This document shows positions 1 to 11,740 of a DNA stretch of 64,000 nucleotides, piece after piece. The notes under the pieces are model-generated. The model saw only the letters and a list, made by a program, of their open reading frames with translations, was not told the origin of the DNA and made no database searches. The position numbers were made by a program, and so were the translations under genes. Position 1 is the first letter of the stretch; the number at the start of each line of letters is the position of its first letter. This stretch comes from Lophius americanus (lineage: Eukaryota; Chordata; Actinopteri; Lophiiformes; Lophiidae). Location of the stretch: NCBI GenBank assembly GCA_037951165.1, contig JBBDHG010000009.1:17033501-17097500 (forward strand). Direction: 5' to 3'.

Positions 1-310
1 TTGGAAATCATTTGTCATAAACTTACTCTGTTGTCCATTTTCGGAGACTATGTCTTCTTGCTGTCCTGCTGTGTTTCCTTCCTTCACGCATCCCCTGACT
101 GCAGAGTTAGGATGTAGTGAAGTACACGTTGTTACTGTAGTTATATAGAGTTTTTTCTCTCTCTCTACATTTAAACACACATATCTGAACTTTTGTACTC
201 CTTACATTTTCATTACAGGCTCGATACTTGGTAGAATATTGCTTTTCCGACATCAAGGTTGCTCCCAAACTACTTTGACAAGAGTTAAAGGGGGATAAGT
301 TTAAGGGGAG
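1..310. other. Non-coding, nothing recognised
   Basis: AT-rich sequence with no recognisable gene or repeat. The last ~40 bases may already be LINE untranslated region leading into the L2-like tail that follows. Confidence 0.4.
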
Positions 311-386
311 TTTTAGCACTTTGGGGTTTGATCCAAATGTAAAGTGCATTATAAATAAAATGTATTATTATTATTATTATTATTAA
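311..386 (+). mobile_element. L2-like LINE 3' tail with (ATT)n
   Basis: The words 'ttagcactttg' and 'gatccaaatgtaaagtgcat' lead into a run of ATT units. The same tail occurs at 44717-44785 behind a recognisable LINE C-terminus, and inverted at 44856-44922. That makes three copies in this window. Ending in a short tandem repeat with no poly(A) is usual for L2-type LINEs. Only the extreme 3' end is present, as expected for 5'-truncated retroposition. Confidence 0.7.
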
Positions 387-1675
387 GATGATTCCCTGGT
401 GAATCTAGATAAAATAAGCAGTAAAACAAATACGAAAATAGAAAAGACAAGACTTGTGAAAGAAATTCAACCACATTTTCTCTTTCCACTTTATTTCTCT
501 TTCCACTTTATATCTTTTTACTTGCATGCTACATTATGGTGAGTCATTCTGAATAAATGTTTTGCCTGAGTTACGAATGAATGTGTTGCTTGTATTTGTC
601 CCTCGTCCCTTCCTTCCACAGCTCGTGAAGTTCACCTGGTATGAAGGAAGTGCAGCCTGAACCTTGAAAACGTTGACAGAAAAAAGTTATATTTTGAGTC
701 ATTTATTAAGCTTCTGATGAATATTTAAAAATAAAAAAAACCAAATACTTCGTATGAGTTTTATTTTTGAATCATATCTGAAACAGCCCACACACACGAG
801 ACAAAAGAATCGGAACGCAACATTTTTAAAATGCTTGACTTTATAAAATTTTATTCATAATACATTTTTTTTTTCATCATATATGTTACGGGTCACAGTA
901 ACAAAGATAATGACCTGAAAAAAACAGGTGAAATGAATGAATGCAGTTACACGATGCTTTCAGTCTCTCTCTCCATGTAGCATCTGAAGCGGATACCTTT
1001 ATTTACTTCGGCAACCATAAGTCAAATCATTTAACACCGATGTAATTGTTTTTCTGCTTCGGTCCAAGTGTTCTCAAACGAATAATTTTCTATCACATCT
1101 GCAATATTCAAAATAAAACAGTACATTCATTCAAGAAGCTTTTTCACAGCATCACATTTTAGTGCAAATTCCAGGAAACCTTCACTGTATTTAAAACTAG
1201 CTACGCTGAGCTGACTGTGGAACCACTGGACCTACTCTGTATAAAATAACACTACATTACCAAATCATATTTACTGGTGGAATAATCAATTTCACTGAAG
1301 TGCCGAGTGCAGGAGCCCAAAACCACCTAATGTCAAATTTGACAAGTTACATTTGGTATTATTTCATTTTGCTTTGACTGATAAAAATGTGAGACAGGAG
1401 CTGCAATACCCTCGCCGCCCCGAGCTGTTGGCTGGCCAAGCGCCCTTTGCCCTAGAGATGCTAGCTAACCACTTGTAGAACTTAAGCTAGCCGTCTGGAT
1501 AGATAGCAATTTGACTATTTTCTTTGATGAACATGAATTAATCAAATCAACCAAACAATAACATTGTTTTCAGGTTAAATTCGGGACTTTAATTGTTTTC
1601 TGTGTATGATTTGCTGTTATGGAAGCCAAAGCTAAAGTAGCATGCTTTTAGCCTTGCCAGGTGGATTTAATCTTA
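387..1675. other. Non-coding, nothing recognised
   Basis: AT-rich sequence with several short A runs. There is a more GC-rich island near 1400-1500. I see no gene, no terminal repeat pair and no similarity to the families named elsewhere in this window. Confidence 0.4.
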
Positions 1676-2385
1676 AGTAAAGGATGTGTATGGGAGCAGT
1701 TGGACAGCCATGATGTGTGCTTTAGATGTGACGGATAGGTTCATAGTGGAGGTGGGACTGCACCAAGGATCATCTCTGAGCCTCTTCTTGTTTGGGATCT
1801 CCTTGTTTGCATCTTTTGATCTTTTGTTTGGGATAGACTGGTTGTCAGGTAAGGGGTCTCTGTGGACAATGATATTGATGTATGACATTGTGTTCTGTAG
1901 GGACAGCCGGAGCATTTGGAAGAAACCCTGCAGAGGTGGAGGTATGTGCTGGAGAATAAAGGAGTGACGGCCAGTCACAGCAAGACGGCCAGTCACAGCA
2001 AGACAGAATACATGTTTGTGAATGAAAGGGAGGCAAGTGGAACGTGAGGATGTAGGAGTAGAAGTGGAGAACCTACAGGACTTTAAGTACTTGAGCAACG
2101 GGGATTGTGGAAGAGAGGTGAAGAAGCGAGTGCAGGCCGGATGGCGGTGGTGAAGAAGGGTGTCAGAACTTCTCCGTAACAGAAGAGCAGCAGCAAAAGT
2201 GAAGGGAAAGGCTTACAAGACGGCCGCTAGAGCAGCTCTGTTGGATGCTTCAGAGACGGCAGCTCTCACCAAAAGACAGAAGGCAGCACTGGAGGTGGCA
2301 TAGTTAGAGATCTTCAGATGTTCTTTGTTAGTGATGACGATGGACAGGATTAGAAAGGAGCACCTCTGACGGACAGATAAATTAA
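1676..2385 (+). pseudogene. RTE-like LINE reverse transcriptase fragment
   Basis: This is a decayed piece of the C-terminal half of a non-LTR reverse transcriptase. Read across several frameshifts it gives 'VEVGLHQGSSLSLFLF' (RT motif with 'GLHQGS'), a degraded 'YDIV' in place of the (A/Y)DD catalytic box, 'SKTEYMFVNEREASG' and 'GREVKKRVQAGWRW'. These are typical of an RTE-type fish LINE. No intact frame exceeds about 93 codons. At 1966-2003 an 18-bp word is duplicated head to tail. A related copy lies antisense at 17815-18565. The clade name is from memory of the motif set; RT identity is firm, clade less so. Confidence 0.75.
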
Positions 2386-3600
2386 AGATAAATTAGAATT
2401 ACTGAAGTGTGAAGCAGAGCTACTGAGGTCAGAGGTCATGTTTTGGTGCTTAACGTGCCACAGACCGTCTGAGAGTATCTTATTCACAGTGCATCTATGT
2501 GTACATTCATTCCACAATAACACAAGTGTGTTCCTGTGTGTGCATTTTGTGTGATGTGAACAACCGGCAGCGTGATTTTTTTTTTTTTGTTTCTCCTCAG
2601 CCGCAGCCAATCGATTCTCCACAAGCTGGTGGGACGGGGAGCGCTGCATTCTGTCAGAGCTGTGAACGAGCTGGTGGGTGGATGGATTACTCCATTGTAG
2701 CGCCGGGCACACAGCTAGAGATTTCCCATTATATTCTATTAAAACCTGTAATTAGGAAAACAATGGCCTAGAAAATTGCACCACCTTATTTTATTTTAAT
2801 GAATGATTTGCTTTTAAGCAGTGCTCTTCTGGCAGGGACCACAGCTCTGTCGTCGCTATCGATCAGCAGTTTATTGACATTGATGTAAGCATCAGCCCTG
2901 GCTCAAATATTTAGAATGTAATTACAAAGTAGAGGTGCTGCTGAGCCGAGGAAGAGTTGGAATTCCACGGATTATGATGACGATGAACAGTATTGTGCAG
3001 CATTAATATAATACAGTGACACAATGTTGAATAAATAAAATATTATTACTTTTAATAAAAATTGAAACTCACCGCGTCCCATCAACAGGTGTCGGGAGAC
3101 ATCGATATAATGGTACGTTCCGTGTCCAAAATCAAATCTTGCCACGTTGGCCGAGTTCAATTTCATTCGTGACTATGGGCCACCTTGTTTCAAGTCTTGT
3201 CTTTTTAACTGGACCAGATAATGGGAAGCAGTTTCGTTAAGTTTGAGTGTTGATGAGCAGCTTCTTGAGTAATGTTGTTGCCCAGCTAGCACGGTTGTAA
3301 AGCATGAGACTCTTAATGTCAGAGTAGTGGGTTTGAGCGTAGGGCGGACTAAACTTGGGGGGCGCTTGTAGCTGAGTAGGTAAGGTGGTCTTCCGCAACC
3401 CGAGAGTCAGCAGTTCCATCCCACAGCACTTGCAGTGAAGATATTGTAGGGTCCTTGAGCGAGACGCTGTACCACAATCTACACACCAGGTGAAAACTTT
3501 GACTCATCCCTGTGGACGGCTGAAATGTAGAGGTCTTATTTAACAATTTTGTACTGTATTTAGTCTACGGAAAAATCCCATGTTAGTAAAGAGTCTACAT
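2386..3600. other. Non-coding, nothing recognised
   Basis: Mixed sequence with a poly(T) run near 2577-2590. Open frames on both strands are short, overlap each other and show no domain. I see no repeat partner in the window. Confidence 0.4.
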
Positions 3601-4342
3601 GCTGTTGTCCCTGACGGTAAGGATATATTTCCGAAATGTACCCAATCCCCTTTCTTGTACGAGCAATCCTCCTGTTTGAACTCCTTAAATTAACTGTGAC
3701 TCATTATTAATAATCTCGAACAGTCCATAATGACCCAACCTAACAATTTCCATGAAGTCAGCAATCTTTTTTAAGATACGATCCCATGGTGACTAAATCA
3801 TGACGATTAATAGTGTTTAACTTCGTTAAAGTCCGATCCGATTTTTTTCTTTTTTTCTTTTATTTATATTTGGCTATATGTAGACACAATTGAACTTGTG
3901 GTTGGGAAGTAGCATTCAAAAAACTATGTGATTAAAGTATGACAAATGGACCAAAGGTTAAGGAGTTATGGCCCAAAAACAGTGTTTTTAATAAAAATAC
4001 CTCCCTGTAGTGAGAAATATATGAGCTTTTAAAGTAAAATATGAATTCAGTAAGATTGATCTCCTTGAGTTGGTTCATGGTCACCAAATTTGGACTAAAT
4101 CGGACAATCGATTGAGAAATGATGCCCCAAAAACTGTAATTTTGGAGATGAAGTTCGTCCCAGTTTGAAAAATGTACAACTGTACTTTCCCAAAATAAAT
4201 CAAGTTATTCCTCTCACTAAAGCTTGTTAAATTGTACAATTTGAAAATGATCTATGAAATTGTTTTTGAGTTATCACATTAACACCAATGACCTGACGCA
4301 ATGATAATTTTACAATATCCCTGACATTTCAGGGATGTGATA
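3601..4342 (+). mobile_element. Family H repeat, copy 1 (complete ends, ~740 bp)
   Basis: The start 'gttgtccctgacggtaagga' is the 5' end of the dispersed family H repeat. The end carries the 3' hairpin 'atccctga-catt-tcaggga'. Inside are the family words 'ctccttgagttggttcat', 'caccaaatttggactaaatc' and 'aatgatctatgaaattg'. At 3690-3860 there is extra sequence not seen in other copies. It looks like an insertion or an expanded spacer. This makes it one of the longer copies. Confidence 0.75.
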
Positions 4343-5090
4343 AAAATGATAACCATCCCTTGTGACCTGTCTAAAGGCCATTGTCACTCATCTACTGTCA
4401 CTTGTCAGTTTCACAGCATGCTGTATTTTTGCCGTATTCATGATGCAGATACCCGAACAGCAAAGTCCAATTTCCGAGTTCTTACATGACCCCAGCAGTG
4501 ATGTTTGTCAGAACATCCCTTATTTCCAGACTCATTATTGAAGGCAGTCAGGGCTCCCAATTTCATCTCAGGCAGCGAGATGGAGGTAGATGGTAAATTT
4601 ATACACTGTTTAATTTATTGATCTGAGTCAGCTTGATGTTTTTTGATTCCATATTAATGGCCCAACTCTCTCGTTTAATTTGGTTCCAACAGAATCTCTG
4701 TAAAAGGACAGCTGAGCTGTTTCATTAACTGTGTCGAGGGAAAAGAGGGAAAGCGAGCTGGGACCTCAGGAAATCAGCTGCAAATGACAAGACTGATTTG
4801 ACTTTTCATTTTGGTACGGTGGAGGAGCATGTTTTTCAGGCTCAAAATGGGAACGGGAACATTAATTCATGAGCATGAAATGTAACTCTAGGTGGAATTT
4901 GGTAGTTGTTATCTGTGCTCCAGGGTGAGGTTTTACAAATTGACTAAAAGTGCGCCCCGACTGAAACACAGGATAGATTACTGACCTAGAACATAACAAC
5001 TAACAGTCTTCTTCTAGTTCACAACTTTTTAAATATAAAATACCATGTGATGGAGAAATAGGACAGGGGAGATTGTAATAGAAACTAGAC
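4343..5090. other. Non-repetitive spacer, possible regulatory DNA at 4500-4790
   Basis: No repeat family from this window is recognisable here. The part at 4500-4790 has balanced composition and few mononucleotide runs. It contains homeodomain-type words such as 'tttaattt' and 'attaatgg', so it is a weak candidate for conserved non-coding DNA. Nothing in a single sequence can confirm this. Confidence 0.2.
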
Positions 5091-5300
5091 CTATTGTCCC
5101 TGACAGCAACGGTATATCCCGAAAAGTCCCCAATCAAGCAACCAAGTTATTTCTACAGTAGGTTTAGTAAAAAAAAAAGAAAGAAAGAAGCTTCCTGAAG
5201 TGAGTAAATGTGAATTTTTAGTTTAGAATATGGGTAATATTGATAAAAACATGATAGATCTCCTCAAGTTGGTTTATATGCACCAATTCTGGTACTAATG
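5091..5300 (+). mobile_element. Family H repeat, copy 2 (5' part only)
   Basis: It begins with 'attgtccctgacagcaacgg' and the 5' box 'tatatcccgaaaagtcccca'. It runs through a purine-rich stretch into the 'gatctcctcaagttggttta' module and then stops. The 3' half with the hairpin is missing. Confidence 0.75.
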
Positions 5301-6256
5301 AAATTCATTCTCATGAATAAAAAAAGTAAACCCTTGGCCAAAACACTGGTGCTGATTCTGAAGCCTCTGTCGGGTAGATTTGAGTCAGTTTTTCATCATA
5401 CAGCATAATATTGTGTTTCATAATGCGCTTAATATTATTAATGTTAATATTATAAGTGGGTTTAAAATTACGCACAGTAACTGATTTGGCGCTGTTGGAG
5501 GATGGTGAATATGGAGGAAGAAACTCTTTTAAAAACAAACTGTAACCCTAGCATGTGGAAAACGGCTTTATCACATCTCTGCTGGACAGTAACTCTAAGT
5601 AGGTGGGTGTAGATCAGTCATCTCTTCAGCTAATTCAGTCATGCCATTCCATTTCAGATACCCAGTTAAGGCATTGAGGTCGGCCAATCAGTGCCTGCTG
5701 GACGTTGACAGATCCAGGTTCATAAATAGAAGCATCCTGGTCGTTGCAGTGGCTGCCCCCAGGTAAAGGGAGGATTATAACACATTTTAATGGGGTAGCA
5801 ACATATTGTTATGGAAGCTTTGAGGGTTGGCTTTGTATATCATATATTCACATATATGATTATATGGATACTCTTGTAAATTTGTGGGAGATGATCCAAA
5901 ACTGGGATGGTAGTTAGGCTCTTCTTTGGGTTGTTGCTGCCATCCAATGCCATCCCGCTAGATCCACCACTGCTTCCAAACTCTATCTGTTTCGAAAAGA
6001 ACCCGGCGACTTTGACTCTTTATTGTTTTGGGGTTTTCTTGTTAATGTTCTATCATTGTTCATTTATGTACATTGTATATTATAGTATATTATTTGTTGC
6101 ATTTTTGCCTTTTGACTTTGTATTTCAAGTCTGTTCAGCACTTTCAACCCCGGTTGTTGTATTTGTACATTATAATTAAAACTGACAATGACATTCACTC
6201 AGTCCTCTGTGAAAGACTGCAGTTCATCATCCAACCAAAAGACAAACTTGATTTCA
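5301..6256. other. Non-coding, nothing recognised
   Basis: No domain-bearing frame. The open frames at 5907-6264 are hydrophobic translations of T-rich DNA and overlap in different frames, which argues against coding. Confidence 0.4.
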
Positions 6257-6284
6257 ATAGATAGATAGATGGATAGATAGGTAC

Positions 6285-6326
<42 letters not shown>

Positions 6327-6327
6327 C
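6257..6327 (+). repeat. (GATA)n/(GACA)n microsatellite
   Basis: A compound tetranucleotide tract. 'agatagatagatgg' passes into about ten 'gaca' units and then a short A run. GATA/GACA arrays are common in fish genomes and often length-polymorphic. Confidence 0.95.
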
Positions 6328-6704
6328 AAAAAAAAAAATTGGTCGATAGATACAATGCATATTCTTTTCATGTGGATCTAGATTGACATGCTCGTAAAAG
6401 TCAGTCGAACGTTAAAATGTGCGGCCGTCAACAATCCATGCCGCATTCTGCCATAAATCCTATGCCTAAGTTGCCGTGAAACAGTGAGTGAGCGTCCGAA
6501 CTTTCTGCAAGGGAACATAATGTCACCCAAAACAGGAACGTGTTCAGTGAACGGCTCCTTTTTGAAAGGTTTTTGTACCCAGTGTTGCTTAATGCCATAC
6601 ATGATTTTTAGTTTCTGCACACAGTTTGTGCAGCGTGCAAACGCTTAAATCAAATTTTGTCTACAGGTACCGGTACATCCCATTAACTGGATCATGGAGA
6701 CATT
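6328..6704. other. Non-coding, nothing recognised
   Basis: No recognisable repeat or domain-bearing frame. Confidence 0.35.
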
Positions 6705-7060
6705 CTGAATGCTCACGCCGCTGCCAACCCTCTTAAATCCCTAGACGGCATCTACCACAGAGCCCTGCGATTTATTACTGCAGACAGTTATCACACTCAC
6801 TGGTGGGAGTTGTATGAAAAGGTTGGCTGATCATCACTGACATCGAGATGCCATCTGCATACTTGCATCCTCATTTATGTAAGGCCTTACTAGTTATACT
6901 TTTAAGATATCTTTAGTTGAGCCATGACACCAGACCACAGGACAGGTCGGATTTAAAAGTTCCTCACACCAACAGTAAAGTGGGGAGAATGTGTTATGAA
7001 CATAGTCATTATATCGCAGAAAAGTCTGGGATGTTATGGAATCATCTCCGCTAAGTCCCT
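6705..7060 (+). pseudogene. LINE ORF2 C-terminal fragment
   Basis: Translation gives 'LKSLDGIYHRALRFITADSY', followed by 'LYEKVG'. This resembles the post-RT region of fish L2/Rex-type LINEs, where an 'A.R.ITG' segment is followed by 'LY.K.GW.SL'. A few codons later stops and frameshifts begin. It lies ~85 bp upstream of the LTR element at 7146. The assignment rests on one ~30-residue block. Confidence 0.5.
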
Positions 7061-7145
7061 ACTTTGGTACTTGGTTGTTATAAAAAGTTTTGTGGAAAAG
7101 TGGTTTTGAATTATGCCCCGGCAGAGAAAATGTTGTTCGAGGCTG

Positions 7146-7571
7146 TGTGACGGCCCCATGCTTAAGCAGGGACTGCTGTGTGTGGATTTTCCCGCTGTCG
7201 GTTTGTTTGTTTCCCTCTGCAGGCTCCTGGTAGGGGGAGCTCATTAGCGCCCTTGGGTGCACCTGGCCAGTCCCCCAAAGTGCTTAAAATCTGGCAGTGT
7301 AATTAACTCCTAACTCTATCTCATGCCTCACGACTACACTCGCACCACGATACAGGGCTACGTGTTGGGATCGGTTGGTTCCGGCCATGTTCGTTTTGTT
7401 TCACACGTTACAACGCTTCATTCACCGTTTCACACTCATCCAATGGCAGAGACTGATACCACTGATTTACACACTCCATGGGCAGCATGTCTTTTGTTGG
7501 GGTTCTTTTCCTGTTAATAAAATGTACACTTCATTTATCATAAACTAGTCTCGCCTTCTTTTGTCGTGACA
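7146..7571 (+). repeat. 5' LTR of the Gmr1-like element
   Basis: It starts 'tgtgacggccccatgcttaa' and ends 'cgtgaca', giving the usual TG...CA ends. An 'aataaaatgt' polyadenylation-like word sits ~50 bp before the end. The first ~180 bp align with 11741-11940. Shared words include 'ggagctcatta' and 'cacctggccagtccccc'. The right edge is inferred from the CA end and the change of character after it. The sequence just downstream, 'tgggctctttcgcatga', is where a primer binding site should be, but I cannot name its tRNA. Confidence 0.75.
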
Positions 7572-7959
7572 AAAACTGGGCTCTTTCGCATGACTTTGAG
7601 TTTTTTCGCGTTTGGGTAAGTCCAGAAATGTACGAATGGATTGGGATCTCTGTTCTTTGTTGCGGACGAACCATAATCATGGAATTGTTTGGGCAGGTGT
7701 AGTGAGATATATGGTAAGGTTGGTTTTTATAAAGTAAAAATAAAGCTTAGCGTGTGTGATCTTTGTTGTGCCGGTACTGTTGGTCCGTGGAGCTTGAATG
7801 TTTATATGGATGCATATTCCCCTATGAGGCATGGCGGCATATCTCCTTCGGGCGCGTCAGGGTTTTTTTTTTTTTAATAAATACCCGCCATCGGAATTGC
7901 ATGAAGAGCACGGATTAGCGAGTGTCAGGTGAGTTTTGAATTCTAATTAAGAAAACTGT

Positions 7960-8720
7960 GTTCTATATTTTTTTTATTGGAGAACTATAAATTATTGTGA
8001 CTGCTATGTCTGATGTAGCTAATTTTTTAAATTAGAACTGAAAACTTCTTTTGCATGATTACTTTGATATTGGAATTGTTGAAAAACAGTTGAAGGATAG
8101 TGTGAAAGCTATTTTAAAAGTCAATTTTGGCAAAAGGGGAATTTTTGTCGTGAGTCAGGAGAGAACCCTTAATCCAGCCACTACTGGGGTGTCTCCGCTG
8201 GTGTAACTTAACATTTCAGCAACAAAAAGAATTCCTTTTATTACATTTGGAAAATGATAAAATCAAACATTCCACTTATGTTGAAAAAAGATTAGCGATC
8301 AAAAAAATGCGCCTCTAGTCCGAACAGGCAAAGTTGTCTCAGTTTAAACTTGATTTAGTAAAAAGTGGTAAATTGATATCTGACGCTTCTTCGGCGTTGT
8401 GAGTGAGTGAGAGTGATTTGATATTTTTTGGGTAATTTACGCTTGCTGCCAAAATTTGAGCGAGAGCAGTTTTTTACTAATACTTTTTTCTCCTGACTAG
8501 TGAGGCGCAGGAGGCTTATTCTTCGTTATCCGTCATGGACTATCACAATTATTATTTGGTTAAGTCTGCAGTATTAAAAGCGTATGAACTGGTCCCTGAA
8601 CCCCATGGCCAACGTTTTAGGACGTTGAGGAAAGTCGAAAAGCAGACTTACACACACACACACACAAACACACAGCTCAGCCTTTTCTGGCGGTGTCTGT
8701 GCCGGAGTTATCCTCTAATA
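7960..8720 (+). pseudogene. gag remnant of the Gmr1-like element
   Basis: An N-terminal part reads 'EQQKEFL...KLKH' style coiled-coil-like sequence near 8210-8300. The capsid-like core follows at 8440-8650 with 'LPKFERE', 'MDYHNYYLVKSAVLKAYELV' and 'QRFRTLRKVEKQT'. Capsid-type gag would assemble the particle around the element RNA. Stops interrupt the frame before the ATG at 8535, and a (CA)n microsatellite replaces coding sequence after 'KVEKQT'. No CCHC zinc knuckle could be found. Confidence 0.75.
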
Positions 8721-8789
8721 CCCAGAGTGATGTGGTGAGAAAAAAGATTTTCACTTGATTAATTGAATTATTTCCTGCGGTTTGTGTTA

Positions 8790-8960
8790 GGTGGGTTTGT
8801 TTCTCTGGTGAGAAGTGAGACGAAGGTGCCGGTTAAGACTCTGCGAGACACTGCTTTATAGGATTTGTTCATTCAGGTATCATTATTGCCATTTTCAGAG
8901 CAAAGCGACAAAGGTTGCTTAGTCACCGTGTTGGGAATAGGCATTAATGTTATGCGGTAT
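8790..8960 (+). pseudogene. Aspartic protease remnant
   Basis: A short block reads 'FVSLV', then 'KVPVKTLRDTAL', then 'SLLPFSEQ' and 'CLVTVLGIG' in shifting frames. The 'LRDT' core corresponds to the catalytic D-T/S-G triad of retroviral-type proteases. Here the residue after DT reads Ala, not Gly. It lies between gag and integrase, as expected for Gmr1-like order. Confidence 0.6.
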
Positions 8961-9359
8961 TCTGATTTGTGTACTGGTAAGGTGGCTGGCGCCCGGCGCT
9001 GCCAATTGAGTGCATTACGTTATTTTTAGGAAATTAAAACTACAGCTGATCGTGTTTTGCGCCGATGAGTCGCCACCGCCCCCTCCGGTCATTTCCTTGC
9101 TGCCTTTGCTTAAAAAAGAGCATGATGAGGATGAATGAATCTTCCCGCGGTGTTTACATCATGTGCGGTCACACGCTTAATGATGCGTTCAAATGCGAAT
9201 TCTGCATCTGGTTGTGTAAAACAAGATCCTGATGCTGTAGACAGGGGGGTATTTACACTGTCTGACCTACCCTTCACAGTTTAACAGGAGCATCCTGTTG
9301 TTGAATGGCAGACTAATACTTCTTGGAAAAGGAGGAAAAAGATTGCCCTCATTGTTATT

Positions 9360-10090
9360 TTATCCATGATGCTCTTCCGGTGCAGTAACTACAAAATCTG
9401 TGGTGCGTGCTCTTAGCCAGTTCAGTCACATTTTGGGGATTCCAAAAATAATCCAGTTCGACCAAGATTCCATTTTTTTCCTCACATTTTTTTCCCAGGT
9501 GTTGAAACATCTTCACGTTAAGCACGAAAGGGCTTCAGCGTACCCGGCGCAAGATTAGGGTACATTGCAGCGGGCCCACTAGACCCTGAAGTCACTGTTG
9601 CAGGGCTTACTGTACACAAATGGAGAGTGACTGGGAAGTTGGTTTGCCATGGATGATGCTTTCAGCTAATGAGGCCACACAGGATTGGACTTGGTTCAGC
9701 ACTAATTGGTTTACTGTTTGGACACAGAGTGAGTGGTCCTTTGACGCTGTTGTATGATTAGTGGAAAGGAGCAGAACCACCCACAAACCTAAATGATTAC
9801 ATCAAAGGTTTTTTCGGCATAGGTTATATGCAGGAGGTGGATTAACAAATAAAAACTTCTGCTAGTGAAATGAAAAAATTGTTTGGTGGACGTACTGAGC
9901 AATGTGTATTTGTGCAGGAGACCAGGTGTTAAGCGTTGATGCCAATTGTCGGCTTGCCCTTCCAGGCTAAATTCATTGGTTCTCAGAAGGTTATGAAGAA
10001 AGTTTCAGAACCAAATTATGTCATTTCTACTCATGAGCACAGAAAAATCTCTCAGCTTTGCCATGTAATTTTATTAAAACCCTATTGCTG
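9360..10090 (+). pseudogene. Integrase remnant placed upstream of RT
   Basis: The catalytic-core part reads 'LGIPKIIQFDQDS' at about 9435-9475, where the family has a conserved second acidic residue in an 'SDQG'-like context. It continues with 'QVLKHLHVKHERASAY'. A later block 'ESDWEVGLPWMMLSANEA' and the C-terminal 'MPIVGLPFQAKF' and 'LCHVILLKPY' are typical of the end of Ty3/gypsy integrase. The upstream zinc-binding part is not recognisable. The frame is broken many times. The notable fact is its position, ending ~200 bp before RT begins. Confidence 0.75.
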
Positions 10091-10309
10091 TTGTGAGTCT
10101 CGTCCTTAAATGCTGAAGCCGTGCAACCTCAGGCACAAACAAGCCTAGCTCTTTAGATGGGGAGGGTGTCTCCGGTTTCTGTCCCTCACTCAGTGGTTTC
10201 AGAAATTTAAGATGGAATGCTTTGTGTTGATGCTCTTTTACAAGGACGTTTAGAAAACTCAGACACGCTGTGCAACCTGCATGTGTTATTGAGCCACTCG
10301 TCCAGGCAG

Positions 10310-11460
10310 GCTCATTAAACATTTTTCTGAATTGTTTGGGGACATTCCCATACAAACTCAACCTATCCAACATCCATAGATGTGGAGAATTCAGAGCCCA
10401 TGATGCAGAGCGTTTACGATGGAAAACCCGAAAAGTGCAAGTATTTGGAGGTTGCGGTTAACTACATGTTGGAATATGGTGGAGTCCGATTAAATTGAAT
10501 GCAGTCTCCAAACCCAATGCGTTCATGCTAACTAGATTAGCAAAATTGAATTGATTGAAAGGGTACTGGCAGGTCCCACTGTCTGAGGGGGCTGATGAAA
10601 TATCTGCTTTGTAACACCACAGGGTCAGTAACCTTATAACCTCATATCTATTGGGTTGCTTAACGCCCCGAGAACCTTCCAGAAACTTATGAACAAAATC
10701 CTGGGGGATTTGCGGAGATTTACAGTCAATTTAGACAACGTAGTTAAAATTTTTTAATAAATGGTGTTGTCTTTTGGAACGCATCCGAGCTCTATTCCGC
10801 CGCTTCGCTGTGGCGCACCTCACTGTCAACCTTGCTAAGACTGTGTTTGCGAGAGCGATGGTCAAATATCTTTGTTGGGCCACAAAATCCAAGGCATTGG
10901 ACGGTATCCTCCACCTACCACTAAGAAAGAACTGATGTGTTTCCCAGGGCTAGCTGGTTACTACATTTTGTAGGAATTTTTTCTGAATGATTTGCTTCTC
11001 TAACTGATCTGTTAGGGAAACCAACATTTGCTTGGTCTCAAGTTTGCCAACAGGCATTCAAAGAGGTTAATACACTTCTGTGTATTGCCCCTGAGTTAGC
11101 AGAACCACGATTTGACCGTCTTTTTTCGTTGCAGGTATATGCTAGTCACATGAAGGTGGGTGCTGTTCTACGGGCTGATGATCAGGTGATGATTACATTT
11201 TTGATGAACCAGTGAGCATCTTTTCCAATTAATGATAGATTAATTCCTATCTATCATTGCTATGGGCATCAAATCATATTGGTATCTATGTGAGTTCTGG
11301 TGTCGTGTCTTTTGTGGTCTACACTTACCACAACCCTTTGATTTTTCTCAACTCTCTGCAGTGCCCATGAGGTTAATAAGATGGTCACTGATGTAACAGT
11401 CATACTGGCTTGATATCCATTACATTGAGGGTTCAGTAAGGGATGTCTCGAGTTCCTTAT
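10310..11460 (+). pseudogene. Reverse transcriptase-RNase H remnant
   Basis: Blocks in order are 'LFGDIP' near 10335, 'KGYWQVPLSEGADEISA' near 10560-10605, 'LLNAPRTFQKLMNKILGDL' near 10650-10710, and the catalytic box read as 'NLDNVV' near 10725-10745. In that box the second Asp of the usual Y-x-D-D is Asn. They are followed by 'RYPPPTTKKELM' and 'LAGYY' near 10900-10970, 'CQQAFKEVNTLL' and 'LQVYASHMKVGAVL' for the start of RNase H, and 'YHNPLIFLNSLQ' near 11325-11365. It is decayed throughout. Confidence 0.8.
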
Positions 11461-11740
11461 CATTAACATCAGTCATCTCTTCTATGCATGTCATCTGTTT
11501 TCTGCATTCACGTCTCTCCTTTTCCCTCTTAAATCGCCTCACACTGGTACCAGGTTGCTGAGGGCTGGGCATGATGATGCGGGGAAAAGGATTGTGGGTG
11601 ACAGCATTATGTTATTCTTGTACACAGCTTAAAACAGTAAAATAGAATAGATTGAAACAAGTAACCATCTCAGTTTTTAAGAATGAATGATGAAGATAAA
11701 ATAAAATAATAAAGTAAAAAAGAAAACTTCTATGGAGGGA

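Noticed and set aside
6255..6330. Possible sex-linked GATA/GACA (Bkm-like) satellite
   Set aside because: The tract is only ~70 bp; length and context give no support for a sex-chromosome satellite.
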